32,368 nucleotides of DNA, from positions 1 through 32,368 of IMG/VR virus record IMGVR_UViG_3300046492_000338. One strand, 5' to 3'. Positions 7,779 to 15,383 of the stretch are shown here, in pieces. The translations under genes were made by a program, and so were the position numbers. The stretch's first letter is position 1, and each line of letters starts with the position of its first letter. The notes beneath the pieces are model-generated. The model saw only the letters and a list, made by a program, of their open reading frames with translations. It was not told the origin of the DNA and did not search any database. Source of the DNA: a virus.

Positions 7779-8822
7779 TCAGGCCGTCGCCGCGCTGGAC
7801 GACGTGTCGGGCTCGATCAGGTTGGAGACGAGCGCCGACCAGTTGTCGCCGTCGTCGGGGGTCAGGTGGGCGACCATGTCCGCCCACGCGTCTTCGGGCT
7901 CGGGTTCGACGACCGCGGCCGGCTCCGGGTGGGCCTGCTCCGCGATCTCGGGCGGCGTCTCCGACGTCTGCTCCGATGTGTGTCCGGCTGCCATCTCGCG
8001 GAGCCTCTTGACGATCTCCTCGTCGCCGAGCGCATTCTCGACGTTGATGATCAGCGTCGGTAGCGGATCCGGCTCGACGGCTGCGGGCTCTGGGGTCTCA
8101 GCCTGCTTGGGCCCGTCGTAGCCGTACGCGGTGAGGTCGAAGGCCTTCCGCATCTCGGGCTCGGCATCCGGCTCGGCCGCGGCGCCACGCTGCGCGCCCA
8201 CCTCATCGGCGAGCCCCGCTTCCACCGCCCCGTCGGCGCTGTACCAGGTTTCGGCCTGCATGAGGGCCCGCCAGTCAGCCGCCGTGCCCCCGGCCTTCGC
8301 CGCATACGCGGAAGCGATGTTGTCCGAGATCGCGTCGAGGAGCCCGGCCATCTGCTGCATGTCTGCCGCATCGCCAAGGCACATGCCACTCGCGTCGTGG
8401 ATCATGACCATGCTGTTCGGCTGCATCACAAGCCGGTCGCCCGCAAGGGCAATCACGGAGGCGATCGACGCTGCGAGGCCGTCGACCTGCACCGTGACGT
8501 CAGCCGGGTGGGAGCGCAGCGCATTGGCAATGGCGATGCCCTCAAAGACGCTTCCGCCAGGGCTGTTGACCCGCACCTTCAGGCGGGGCGCGGTGATCTG
8601 CGCGAGTTCGTCGATGAACTCGTCGGCATACGCGCCGAACCAGCCACCCACCTCGTCGTACAGCATCACCTCCGCCTCGTCCGGGGAGGCAGCGTTGGTG
8701 ATGCGGTACCAGCGCGGCGGTTCGACCCCGTACTGGGCACGCAGCTTGTCCGCCTGCTCGCGATGCCGCGCGGCGAACTGGGTGAGGTTGGCGGGCAGCA
8801 TGAGGCCCGACATCCGGCTCAT
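7779..8822 (-). CDS. Capsid maturation protease, ClpP-like (S14 family), with long C-terminal extension
   Basis: 347 residues. The ClpP-like core covers about residues 35-215. NSPGG (86-90) is the substrate-binding turn, GLAASIAS holds the catalytic Ser119, and MIHDASG holds the catalytic His142. TWYSADGAVEAGLADEV closes the fold. Residues after about 215 are acidic and Pro-rich with a short helical stretch (VENALGDEEIVKRLREM), and may act as a scaffold-like tail. The start overlaps the portal stop (ATGA) and the capsid gene follows 11 bases later, the usual portal-protease-capsid order. Confidence 0.92.
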   Translation of the reverse strand: MSRMSGLMLPANLTQFAARHREQADKLRAQYGVEPPRWYRITNAASPDEAEVMLYDEVGGWFGAYADEFIDELAQITAPRLKVRVNSPGGSVFEGIAIANALRSHPADVTVQVDGLAASIASVIALAGDRLVMQPNSMVMIHDASGMCLGDAADMQQMAGLLDAISDNIASAYAAKAGGTAADWRALMQAETWYSADGAVEAGLADEVGAQRGAAAEPDAEPEMRKAFDLTAYGYDGPKQAETPEPAAVEPDPLPTLIINVENALGDEEIVKRLREMAAGHTSEQTSETPPEIAEQAHPEPAAVVEPEPEDAWADMVAHLTPDDGDNWSALVSNLIEPDTSSSAATA

Positions 8823-10915
8823 TCGTTATCTCCCGTCGTGTCCCACGTCGCCACGACAGTCCCGCGGCAGCGAATCCCGCCCTGGCACAGCCGATACGGT
8901 CCGGCGCCGTACGCGGCACGAACCGCGTCCAAGTCGGCGAACTGAGTACCGTCGATCTCCGAGCAGGGCGCGCACCGGTTCGCGTCGTTCACTTCGCTGG
9001 CCGTGTACGTGGCAACCGGAGCGGCCTCCAGCGTCGCCACCCGGCCCAAGTTCGTGGCCCGGTGCAGCGCCCCACCCAGCTGATCGAGCTTCAAACGGTT
9101 CGACAGGCCCCGCAGGAAACTCTTCACCTGGCGTGCCACGCCCGCGCCGTCCGCGCCAGGAGTGAGCAGCCGCAGCGCCTCACGCCCCGCAGTCGACGCC
9201 AGCCCGGACCCGAGGAGTCCAGCCGTCGCCGCAGCGATCCCCACCAGCTCAGACCCGAACACAGCCCGCAGCGACCCGACATCCATCCGGTTCGTCACTG
9301 CCTCGTCCAACTCCGGTGCGTCCACGGCGACGCCCTGCGCCGCCGCCTCATCAACCATCCGGCCAGCCGCGCGCTTCGCCATCCCGCCGAGTGCCTCCCG
9401 CAGGACATCGGCCGCGTGGTCGCTGTCGACGGTGAGGGAGGCAAGGGCTGCGGTGTCGTCATCGTCGACGGCGGTACGGATCTGGTCGCCAAGGGCGTTG
9501 ATCCACCGGTCCTCGATGGGAATCCACCGGTCGAGGAGCTGTGAGAGGGCGTCGTCGTGGTCGGCGCGGACTTGTTCCAGCGTGGTGGCGTTCTGGGTGT
9601 TGAGGAGTTGAGCCACCGCGATGTCCCACTCGGTCCGGGCCGCGGGGAGCGCTGCCAGCGGACGGTGGAGCAGCGCCGCCGGGGCGGGGCCGGCCGGGAC
9701 CGGCGCAGCAGCGGGCGGCGTGAACGCAATGGCGGGGAGGCCGACCGCAGACAGGGTGCCCGCAGGGTCGAACCCGGCCTGCACCAGCGCCGCGGCAGCG
9801 TTCGAGCGGGAGGTCAGTTGGATGGCGTCCTTGTCGACGTCCTCCGGGACCGGGTTGACGTAGTCGAACTCCAGGCCCGCCGCGGTCGGCCCGTACAGCG
9901 GCAGCAGCTGGTTGTTGAGCGCGTCTTTCATCGCTTCGAGGTCGGGGACGATGAGCCAGCGGGCGAACATGCGCTCCCCGGACTCGCCGTTGGCCCGGTT
10001 GACGTCGTCGGTGCTGCCGAGCATCGGTTTCGGGAACCCGAAAGCTTCCCGGATGATCTCGCGGCCGACGTCGCGGAGTTCAACGAACTGCATGTCCCGC
10101 TGGCTGAACTTGCGGTCCTTCCACTGCCCGTGTTCGAGGATGGCGACGCGGTGGGCGCTGGCGACCCCTTTGTGCTGCTCGTTCCACCGGTCGCGGAGCT
10201 CGTTGAACTCGCCGTCGGACAGCCCGTTGGGGACCTCGATGATCCCGCCCGGCTCCGCGCTGTTCAGGAAGAAGTTCCGGTTCCACTCCGCGCTGTAGCG
10301 CACCGCGTCAAGGTCGGTGAGCAACGCCTGCACGGGGCCGATACCGCGGTACGGGTCCGTCGGGTGCGGGGTGCGGATGAAGATGACGTCCTCTTTGCGG
10401 AGCGCCACCTGCTGCCCGTCGGGGCCCGTGTACATGTACCCCGACAGGAACGTCTCCGGGTCCGGGACTGGTGTCATCCGGTCCGGGCGCACCGGCCACA
10501 ACTCCAGAGGAATCGTGGAGCGCTCGTTGTAGCCGATCACCCACCACTGCTCGCCCGTGAGCTGCTTGTGCTGCGCCACAGCCTCCACGAACACCGACTG
10601 CGTGTAGAACGGGTTCGGCTTGTCCCACAGGTCGAGGGCCGCGTGCGAGGTGACCTGAACGCGGTCTTCCTTCTTCCCGGACTTCGCCTTCCGGTACAGC
10701 CCCCACTCGACGCCGGCCTCCGCCTTCGCGGTGCGGTTGACGATGGCGAAGAGGGTGGAGACGGAGCCCATGGCGCCGAGTTCGGCGGTGGTGCCTCGGT
10801 TGGAGCCGAAGAGGCTGTGTCCGTAGGACTGGTGGCGGGAGGCGAAGGGGACGGGGGTGGTGGTGGGGCGGGCGCGCAGAGCGTTGGCGAGGGAGCCGAA
10901 GAGGGTTTTGCCCAC
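8819..10915 (-). CDS. Portal protein fused to a MuF-type minor head domain
   Basis: 698 residues from a GTG with GGAGGGGGC upstream. Residues about 40-400 are an HK97-type portal: FAIVNRTAKAEAGVEWGLYR, PNPFYTQSVFVEA, GEQWWVIGYNE, TPHPTDPYRGIGPV and REAFGFPKP. A Pro/Ala-rich linker around 400-430 leads to a helical region. The last 56 residues (from about 643, NDANRCAPCSEIDGTQF, then CQGGIRCRG) carry the Cys-rich signature of SPP1 gp7/MuF-like minor head proteins. HK97 portals are usually near 400-500 aa, so this is a portal-MuF fusion rather than two genes. Confidence 0.92.
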   Translation of the reverse strand: MGKTLFGSLANALRARPTTTPVPFASRHQSYGHSLFGSNRGTTAELGAMGSVSTLFAIVNRTAKAEAGVEWGLYRKAKSGKKEDRVQVTSHAALDLWDKPNPFYTQSVFVEAVAQHKQLTGEQWWVIGYNERSTIPLELWPVRPDRMTPVPDPETFLSGYMYTGPDGQQVALRKEDVIFIRTPHPTDPYRGIGPVQALLTDLDAVRYSAEWNRNFFLNSAEPGGIIEVPNGLSDGEFNELRDRWNEQHKGVASAHRVAILEHGQWKDRKFSQRDMQFVELRDVGREIIREAFGFPKPMLGSTDDVNRANGESGERMFARWLIVPDLEAMKDALNNQLLPLYGPTAAGLEFDYVNPVPEDVDKDAIQLTSRSNAAAALVQAGFDPAGTLSAVGLPAIAFTPPAAAPVPAGPAPAALLHRPLAALPAARTEWDIAVAQLLNTQNATTLEQVRADHDDALSQLLDRWIPIEDRWINALGDQIRTAVDDDDTAALASLTVDSDHAADVLREALGGMAKRAAGRMVDEAAAQGVAVDAPELDEAVTNRMDVGSLRAVFGSELVGIAAATAGLLGSGLASTAGREALRLLTPGADGAGVARQVKSFLRGLSNRLKLDQLGGALHRATNLGRVATLEAAPVATYTASEVNDANRCAPCSEIDGTQFADLDAVRAAYGAGPYRLCQGGIRCRGTVVATWDTTGDNE

Positions 10916-10932
10916 GTGCCCCCTCCTTCACG

Positions 10933-11109
10933 TCAGTCGCTGTCGAGCACCCATTGCAGGACGCAGGTGAGGACTCCTCCGGAGATGAGACCAACCCCTG
11001 TACCGAAGATATTCCAGCATCCTGCTGTGATGAGTGTAAATCCTCCTGTCAACATGGATGCTGGCCGCAAATCTTTCAGCTTCTTGGGGTTCACTTGAAG
11101 GTTCCTCAT
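10933..11109 (-). CDS. Small membrane protein between terminase and portal genes
   Basis: 58 residues beginning MRNLQVNPKKLKDLRPAS, with a basic N-terminus followed by about 35 hydrophobic residues (SMLTGGFTLITAGCWNIFG, then VGLISGGVLTCVLQWVL), consistent with one or two membrane segments. Its ATG overlaps the terminase stop (TGATG), suggesting coupled translation. A membrane protein here is unusual in a head operon. It could be an envelope-acting or exclusion factor, but no family is recognisable. Confidence 0.65.
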   Translation of the reverse strand: MRNLQVNPKKLKDLRPASMLTGGFTLITAGCWNIFGTGVGLISGGVLTCVLQWVLDSD

Positions 11110-12437
11110 CACAGCCACCTCACACGCGGACGACCCCCGAGATCCCGAGCGGCAACCATGTACCGCATCGCGTCCATCGAGTGATCGTTCTCCTTTACCG
11201 GCGCCTCTTTGAGGCCACCGCTGTTGCCCGGTTTCACCGCCCACACATAGCCCGCGATCTCCTCCGCCCCGCAGGCCGGCAGGGACGCGGACTCCAGTTC
11301 CGGGTCCCGATCGACGAGGGCCCCGCGTGCGATGAGCAGGCGCGGCCGCCCGTCCTCCTGCACCCGCAGTCGGGCCTGCACCGCCTGAATCCCATCGCTG
11401 ACTGTCTTCGTCGCAGGCTTCGTCGGTAGCCCCAAGTGGCGCTCCAGGGTGGCCCGGTCCTCCGCGTCGTGGTCCGCGTAGATCGCGCGTGGGAGCTGCC
11501 CGCGCGGCTGCCCGGACGGGTAGAACAGCAGGTCTTTGATGGTCTTCGCATGGTCCTCGACCAGGCGGCGCGTGTAATAGATCTCGTTGGCTAGGTACAG
11601 GCGGCCGTCCGGGTCCTCCCACCAGTCCTGATACACAAAGGGGTTCGTGAACCCGAAGTCGACCGTTCCCCAGCGGGACCACGCGGCCGTCGGCTTGACC
11701 GCGTCGACCATGTGGATCGCGTCGTCCCACGCCTCGTAGATCTGCCCCTCGGCCGCCGCCCACTTCCCATCGCGGTAGCGCAGACGTCGGACTCCCGTCA
11801 GGGCGTCGAGCTTCTTCATGTAGTCCACGCCGCGCTCAGTGAGCGTGCCATCGGCGTTAACAAGCAGCGGGTTGTCGGAGTGCCGCGAGTAGATCATGCG
11901 CATGATGCCCGCATCGCACCGCTTCTTGATCCAGTGCTGGGGGGCGTCCGGGTTGCAGGCCAAGACGATCTGACGGTAGGTGTCGGCGTTCCCGCGAAGG
12001 CGGGTGATCAGCGTCTCCAGCGCGGTGAGGGTGACCTGCGTGGCCTCGTCGACGTAGATCCGTGAGAACTCCGTCGACAGGAACTTCTCAGGACGGTCAA
12101 GGCCGCCGACCACGATCTCCGATCCGTTGGCGTACTGGTAGGCAGCTGGCTTGCGGGCAGAGCCCCCGAACCAACTGACCACGCCATGGGCAAGGGCGTC
12201 ACGGATGACCTGCTGCTCGAACGTGACGAGCGTCGACCCGGTCAGCGATGCGTGTGTCTGGCGGACGATCAGCGATCGGCAGCCGGGAACCATGAGGCTC
12301 GTGTAGTGGGCTTTCTGAAGCATGGCCAGGCTCTTGCCGGTGCCTGCGGGGCCCGCGATGCAGGCTTCCTGATCGCGGCCGGTCAGAAGTTCCTTCGCGC
12401 CGCCCCTTGGCTCGTACCGCACGACCGTCTCAGTCAC
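11109..12437 (-). CDS. terL: Terminase large subunit
   Basis: 442 residues from a GTG at 12437, seven bases after the small-subunit stop. Longer in-frame starts would run into that gene. The ATPase has Walker A at residues 28-36 (AGPAGTGKS), Walker B at 127-131 (IYVDE) and a coupling-motif region near LACNPD (159-164). The RNase H-like nuclease begins at TVDFGFTN (Asp260), with further acidic positions such as YADHDAEDR and a late ENDHSMDAMRY. It cuts concatemers and drives DNA through the portal. The best-conserved gene in the window. Confidence 0.95.
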   Translation of the reverse strand: MTETVVRYEPRGGAKELLTGRDQEACIAGPAGTGKSLAMLQKAHYTSLMVPGCRSLIVRQTHASLTGSTLVTFEQQVIRDALAHGVVSWFGGSARKPAAYQYANGSEIVVGGLDRPEKFLSTEFSRIYVDEATQVTLTALETLITRLRGNADTYRQIVLACNPDAPQHWIKKRCDAGIMRMIYSRHSDNPLLVNADGTLTERGVDYMKKLDALTGVRRLRYRDGKWAAAEGQIYEAWDDAIHMVDAVKPTAAWSRWGTVDFGFTNPFVYQDWWEDPDGRLYLANEIYYTRRLVEDHAKTIKDLLFYPSGQPRGQLPRAIYADHDAEDRATLERHLGLPTKPATKTVSDGIQAVQARLRVQEDGRPRLLIARGALVDRDPELESASLPACGAEEIAGYVWAVKPGNSGGLKEAPVKENDHSMDAMRYMVAARDLGGRPRVRWL

Positions 12438-12444
12438 GGGCAGC

Positions 12445-13005
12445 TCACGTGAGGTCCGCGGGGTCGACCCCGACGACTTCGTACCGAACGCCACCGGATA
12501 GTGCGACCTTCGCAGGCTGGTCAAGGCCCATGAGCTTGCGGAACGACTCCATCGTGGCGCGCGCTTCACGGATCGCGGCGAGCTTCGGCCCGTTGTCGGT
12601 GAGGGGCTTCTCCATCCCGGTCTCCGGGTCGGCCATGGTGACGACCTTCCCGTGGGACACCATCACGTGTTCGGCTTCCAGCACTTCCAGCGCTGCTTCG
12701 TACAGGGTTTCCAGGCGTTCGACGTGGAGTGTGAGGAGCTTCTCCGCAGGCCCGCGGACGATTTCACGCAGCGCTCCGCGGATGGCCTTACGGGCGACGC
12801 TTTTGTCGTAGTAGCCGAGCTCGTCGGCGATCGCTTGCAGGGTCCAGCCTTCGGCGCGGAGTTCGGCTGCGCGGGCGTCACGTGCTGCGTTTGCGGGGGT
12901 GCGGACGAAGCGGTTGAGGCTGTCGCGGGCGCGCCCGTCACCGGTGGGGTGGCCGGCGGTGGGTTCGGGCTCGGCCGGTACTGGTGGATTGTTACCGGTA
13001 ACCAT
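12445..13005 (-). CDS. terS: Terminase small subunit (DNA-binding)
   Basis: 186 residues from an ATG at 13005. The N-terminal 40 residues are Pro-rich and disordered. Residues about 55-95 form a helix-turn-helix (AELRAEGWTLQAIADELG) followed by a long basic helix, as expected for DNA recognition by a terminase small subunit. The C-terminal half is helical and probably oligomeric, ending with a short tail that could contact the large subunit. There is no Shine-Dalgarno before the ATG; a TACCAT six bases upstream could be a -10 box for a leaderless message. The adjacent large subunit supports the call. Confidence 0.85.
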   Translation of the reverse strand: MVTGNNPPVPAEPEPTAGHPTGDGRARDSLNRFVRTPANAARDARAAELRAEGWTLQAIADELGYYDKSVARKAIRGALREIVRGPAEKLLTLHVERLETLYEAALEVLEAEHVMVSHGKVVTMADPETGMEKPLTDNGPKLAAIREARATMESFRKLMGLDQPAKVALSGGVRYEVVGVDPADLT

Positions 13006-13012
13006 GGTGTGA

Positions 13013-13018
13013 TGGTAG
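13013..13018 (-). promoter_or_regulatory. Candidate -10 box for a leaderless terS transcript
   Basis: On the minus strand TACCAT ends 7 bases before the A of the terS ATG, and no ribosome-binding site is present in the short leader. Leaderless mRNAs are common in actinobacteria. The matching -35 is weak, so this is tentative. Confidence 0.3.
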
Positions 13019-13057
13019 CGAGGGTGTGCAACTGGTGGACGGTGGTGCACAGCAGAG

Positions 13058-13087
13058 GGCCCGCACTCCTGGGCGTGAGTGCGGGCC
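13058..13087 (-). terminator. Strong hairpin upstream of the terminase genes
   Basis: An 11-bp perfect stem (GGCCCGCACTC with GAGTGCGGGCC) and an 8-nt loop lie between the 106-aa gene and terS. On the minus strand it would end transcripts from 13133 onward and insulate the late structural operon. It shares the AAGGCCCGC edge with other terminators at 15800 and 16084. Confidence 0.65.
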
Positions 13088-13132
13088 TTCGGCGTGCGCG
13101 GGGTCAGGCGGCGAGTAGGGCGTGAACTGAGC

Positions 13133-13453
13133 TCACGATGCAGGGTCGTGGCTGGGCTGCAACAGGTGGTCGATCTCCGCAACCAGCCACTGATACTGCG
13201 GTCCGGGTAGTACCAGCTCCTCGCCCGCGCCCTGCGGGTGGCCGGGCGGCCGGATCTCCCACCGCACGCCGTCCTCCGTGGGCCACACGTACAGGCGGTC
13301 ACCCCTTTTCGCCGCGGCCTGCTGCCCGGTCGCCTCGATGGGGATGCGGACCTCGATGTAGTCGCCGGTTGCGGTCGCTGTCCAGCCGAGGCGGGCGAGG
13401 TGGTTGGTGACCCGGGCGGTGAACTCGGGGGCAAACACGGTGAGGTTGGCCAT
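13133..13453 (-). CDS. Hypothetical protein, 106 aa
   Basis: Starts MANLTVFAPEFTARVTNHLAR at 13453. It is a small alpha/beta-looking protein: an N-terminal helix with LARLGWTATATGDYIEVRIP, a basic stretch AAAKRGDRLYVWP, then WEIRPPGHPQGAGEELVLPG and a C-terminal helix. No cofactor or catalytic motif stands out. It lies first before the terminator upstream of the terminase genes. After its stop, another frame encodes PCIVSSVHALLAA and stop, a degenerate copy of a C-terminal motif found in the neighbouring WYL protein. Confidence 0.7.
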   Translation of the reverse strand: MANLTVFAPEFTARVTNHLARLGWTATATGDYIEVRIPIEATGQQAAAKRGDRLYVWPTEDGVRWEIRPPGHPQGAGEELVLPGPQYQWLVAEIDHLLQPSHDPAS

Positions 13454-13517
13454 GCGGGCTCCTAAGCGGCAAGGGCGGGGCGGGCCGCCGGGGTGCGTCG
13501 GCCCTGAGACGTGGCGG

Positions 13518-13577
13518 TCAGGCGGCGAGGGCGTCGGCGAGGAGCTGGACGCGGGTGGTGGCGGGGCAGACGGGGTC
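13518..13577 (-). pseudogene. Possible remnant of a gene end (CPATTRVQLLADALAA frame)
   Basis: After the stop of the 79-aa gene, another frame reads DPVCPATTRVQLLADALAA then TGA. The last 16 residues align with CPIAQRIDLLASALAA, which ends the intact WYL protein at 13825. No start codon or ribosome site precedes it. It is best read as the surviving 3' end of a duplicated or replaced gene, unless a frameshift adds it to the zinc-ribbon protein. Confidence 0.35.
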
Positions 13578-13815
13578 AGTTGGTGCGAGCCGGGCACTTG
13601 TGCGGCAGGCGTGCGAGGACGAAGTAGCGGCGGAATGTCGGGTTCTCGCGGGTGGCGTAGCGGCCGCAGGCTTGGACGTCGCAGAGGTACCACTGGCCGG
13701 TGCGCGCGGACTGCTTCCATGCGAGCTTGTCGTCGCCGCACCGGTTGCAGCGGGCCAGCTTCGTGACCTCGGCGGCGTTGTTCTGCGGTGAGTCGGTGGC
13801 GGTGAAGTGCTCCAT
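13576..13815 (-). CDS. Small zinc-ribbon protein
   Basis: 79 residues. CNRCGDDKLAWKQ (Cys23/26) and CDVQACGRYATR (Cys45/50) form a four-Cys zinc ribbon, and a final HKCPARTN follows. Such ribbons recur in Streptomyces phages and mobile elements and may bind nucleic acid or other proteins. It follows the WYL gene by ten bases, so it is probably co-transcribed. In another frame directly after its stop is a peptide CPATTRVQLLADALAA, like the end of the WYL protein. Confidence 0.7.
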   Translation of the reverse strand: MEHFTATDSPQNNAAEVTKLARCNRCGDDKLAWKQSARTGQWYLCDVQACGRYATRENPTFRRYFVLARLPHKCPARTN

Positions 13816-13824
13816 GACGGTTCC

Positions 13825-14214
13825 TTACGCGGCGAGGGCTGAGGCCAGCAGGTCGATGCGCTGAGCGATGGGGCAGTCGACGGGGTAGAGGACGGTGACC
13901 GTCGCGAGGCCGTGGGCGGGGCGCGCCTTCGGCTCGTCGGCGGCCGGCCGGTCGACGGTGTAGGCGGTGCGGTGGGTGGTGTAGGAGACGAGGCGGTCCA
14001 GCCGGAAGGAGCGTGCTTCCTGGCTGTCGCGGTCCATGCCCTTCAGGAGGATGTCGCCGGCGGCGCTGACGACGATGTCGTACAGCTCGACGGTGCGGAT
14101 CGTTTCCGACCCGTCGGCCTTGGTGTAGGTGATGGTGACGGGGTGGCGCTTGTCGAGGGCTTTGATGAGGCGGGTGAGGGTCTGGGTGGTGGTCTCGTTC
14201 GCCGTGTGCCTCAT
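13825..14214 (-). CDS. WYL-domain protein
   Basis: 129 residues from an ATG at 14214 with AAGGGGGA upstream. Residues about 15-87 fit a WYL fold: PVTITYTKADGSETIRTVEL, then GDILLKGMDRDSQEARSFRLDRL, with the conserved FRLDR at 70-74. WYL domains bind ligands or nucleic acid and often regulate anti-phage or DNA-damage genes, usually next to an HTH domain. Here the domain stands alone, with a short tail ending CPIAQRIDLLASALAA. It is transcribed divergently from a ribbon-helix-helix gene across a region rich in operator-like repeats, so the two may form a small regulatory circuit. Confidence 0.75.
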   Translation of the reverse strand: MRHTANETTTQTLTRLIKALDKRHPVTITYTKADGSETIRTVELYDIVVSAAGDILLKGMDRDSQEARSFRLDRLVSYTTHRTAYTVDRPAADEPKARPAHGLATVTVLYPVDCPIAQRIDLLASALAA

Positions 14215-14237
14215 CGGGTCCCCCTTGCTCGTTTCCT

Positions 14238-14305
14238 TGTAGCCACACAGTATCGCTAACCGTGTGGCTACACAAGCTGTTCGGGTAAGAAACTCTGTGG
14301 CAACA
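14238..14305. promoter_or_regulatory. Divergent control region with three TGTRGCYACA-type operators
   Basis: Three copies of one decamer occur in 68 bp: TGTAGCCACA (14238-14247), TGTGGCTACA (14263-14272) and TGTGGCAACA (14296-14305, touching the ATG of the plus-strand gene). The first two are exact reverse complements and extend to an 11-bp inverted repeat; each is itself nearly palindromic. A GATACT -10-like box for the minus-strand WYL gene lies between them. The layout fits repressor sites overlapping divergent promoters. The first plus-strand gene, a ribbon-helix-helix protein, is the obvious candidate binder. Confidence 0.65.
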
Positions 14306-14562
14306 TGGATCGCATGCCAGATGCCACCGACCACACCTTCGTCACCCGCTTCCGCATTCCCCGCCGACTGTGGGACGCCTACGGAACAGCCGCTGCTCGC
14401 GAGGGCGTTGACCGGAGCGCCGACCTCGTCGACCACGTCCGCGGCTTCATCAAGGAACACGGCAACGAGCAGGAGCGCGCCGAGCTCGCGGCCGCCGAGC
14501 AGGAGTTGGCCGAGCGGCGGGCGCGCAAGGGCGGCCGGCCGAAGAAGGAGCCGAGCGCATGA
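14305..14562 (+). CDS. Ribbon-helix-helix DNA-binding protein (candidate autorepressor)
   Basis: 85 residues. FVTRFRIPRRLWDAYGTAAA followed by EGVDRSADLVDHVRGFIKEHG is a typical ribbon-helix-helix: a short strand with alternating basic residues, then two helices. A charged coiled-coil segment (QERAELAAAEQELAERRAR) and a basic GGRPKKE tail, like an AT-hook, follow. It heads four plus-strand genes linked by ATGA overlaps and faces the divergent WYL gene across repeated operators. Autoregulation through those sites is inferred. The start may also be the ATG three codons later. Confidence 0.75.
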   Translation: MDRMPDATDHTFVTRFRIPRRLWDAYGTAAAREGVDRSADLVDHVRGFIKEHGNEQERAELAAAEQELAERRARKGGRPKKEPSA

Positions 14563-14846
14563 GCGACCGCCCGGAGCCCATCACACCGGAAGAGCAGATC
14601 GACAACCTCAAGCAGCGCGTGCAGCAGCTGGAAGACACCGTCCACTACCTGTCCAGCACGCTCGCCATACACGGGATCCTCAACGAGACCGAGGCGTCCG
14701 TGGCGAAGAAGATGCGTCGAGACGGGCAAGAGATCCTCGCGGGAGAGCAGCGCCGCCTTCGCTGGAGCTTCCGCATCCGTGAAGCGAACAAGGAGCGCTA
14801 CCTCAGCGCGGGTCCGGTGCGTCCGGGCGAGGAGCCGACCACATGA
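14559..14846 (+). CDS. Small coiled-coil protein
   Basis: 95 residues, starting MSDRPEPITPEEQIDNLKQR, joined by an ATGA overlap to the repressor gene. Residues about 10-40 (EEQIDNLKQRVQQLEDTVHY) form a clear heptad coiled coil; the rest is basic and helical (EASVAKKMRRDG). No enzyme motif is visible. Overlap on both sides shows it is an integral operon member, perhaps a multimerising partner, but the function is unknown. Confidence 0.65.
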   Translation: MSDRPEPITPEEQIDNLKQRVQQLEDTVHYLSSTLAIHGILNETEASVAKKMRRDGQEILAGEQRRLRWSFRIREANKERYLSAGPVRPGEEPTT

Positions 14847-15079
14847 GCGAGCGGCAAGGAACGCACTTCTTCTTCATGTCGTTCCTCAACCCGGTTGGGA
14901 ACGGCATGTTCAAAACTTTTCACCGATCTGGCACCTTCACACCGTCGCAAGGATCAACCCGGACAGACATGTTCGACAGTCTTCTCAGCACGGTGCAGCA
15001 ACAGAGCCCTGAGCTGGAAGGTGCAGTGGTGATGTCTTTCGACATCCAGCCGAACCGCATCGAACCGCCCACCACATGA
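14843..15079 (+). CDS. Small conserved phage protein with a Ser/Thr/Phe-rich core
   Basis: 78 residues. FFFMSFLNPVGNGMFKTFHR, then SGTFTPSQGSTRTDMFDSLL, resembles a family of small Streptomyces phage proteins that pair a beta hairpin carrying a SGTFTP-like element with a short amphipathic helix. It overlaps both neighbours by ATGA. It has no signal peptide, and the single hydrophobic stretch is too short for a certain membrane span. Role unknown. Confidence 0.6.
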   Translation: MSERQGTHFFFMSFLNPVGNGMFKTFHRSGTFTPSQGSTRTDMFDSLLSTVQQQSPELEGAVVMSFDIQPNRIEPPTT

Positions 15080-15318
15080 GCGAGACGATCCGCCGCCGCA
15101 GCCTCCCCGACAGCCTCCGATGGCTCGCCGACAAACTCGACTCGGGGACTCTCTCTGAAGCCGAGCAGGCCGGTGTCGCCGTGACGCTGCGCATGCTCGC
15201 CGACGAGATCAACCTGCCAGCCCCGCCGTGCAACTGCGGTGCGCCGCAGGGCGGCGACGAAGGAGACGCAGACACGCGCCGCCTCTGGCAGCATTCACGG
15301 TCATGCCCTCAGGGCTGA
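15076..15318 (+). CDS. Small helical protein with Cys-rich end
   Basis: 80 residues, starting MSETIRRRSLPDSLRWLADK. Two helices (SLPDSLRWLADKLDSG and SEAEQAGVAVTLRMLADEIN) precede a Cys/Gly segment (APPCNCGAPQGGDEGD) and a final WQHSRSCPQG. The two CxC/C positions could bind metal. It is the last gene of the overlapping four-gene operon and is followed by a structured intergenic region with hairpins. Function unknown. Confidence 0.6.
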   Translation: MSETIRRRSLPDSLRWLADKLDSGTLSEAEQAGVAVTLRMLADEINLPAPPCNCGAPQGGDEGDADTRRLWQHSRSCPQG

Positions 15319-15383
15319 CCCACCGCATGACGAAGGCCCCGCCCGAACCCTGCACGGACCGCCTGTCCAGCCGGTAGCCTGCC

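Noticed and set aside
7768-7887. Longer start for the capsid gene
   Set aside because: It would overlap the protease by more than 100 bases; the GTG at 7767 has GGAGG five bases upstream.
9557-11098. 513-codon plus-strand frame opposite the portal gene
   Set aside because: Antisense to a clear portal; repetitive Arg/Val/Gly/Asp content and no ribosome site.
12438-12569. Longer start for terL
   Set aside because: The extension overlaps terS and is Ser/Arg-rich nonsense; the GTG at 12437 gives the expected N-terminus.
13006-13434. Longer start for terS (329 codons)
   Set aside because: It reads through the 106-aa gene on the same strand and a terminator; composition is shadow-like.
14559-15318. 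Plus-strand small genes as a toxin-antitoxin set
   Set aside because: No toxin fold recognisable; only the first protein is DNA-binding.
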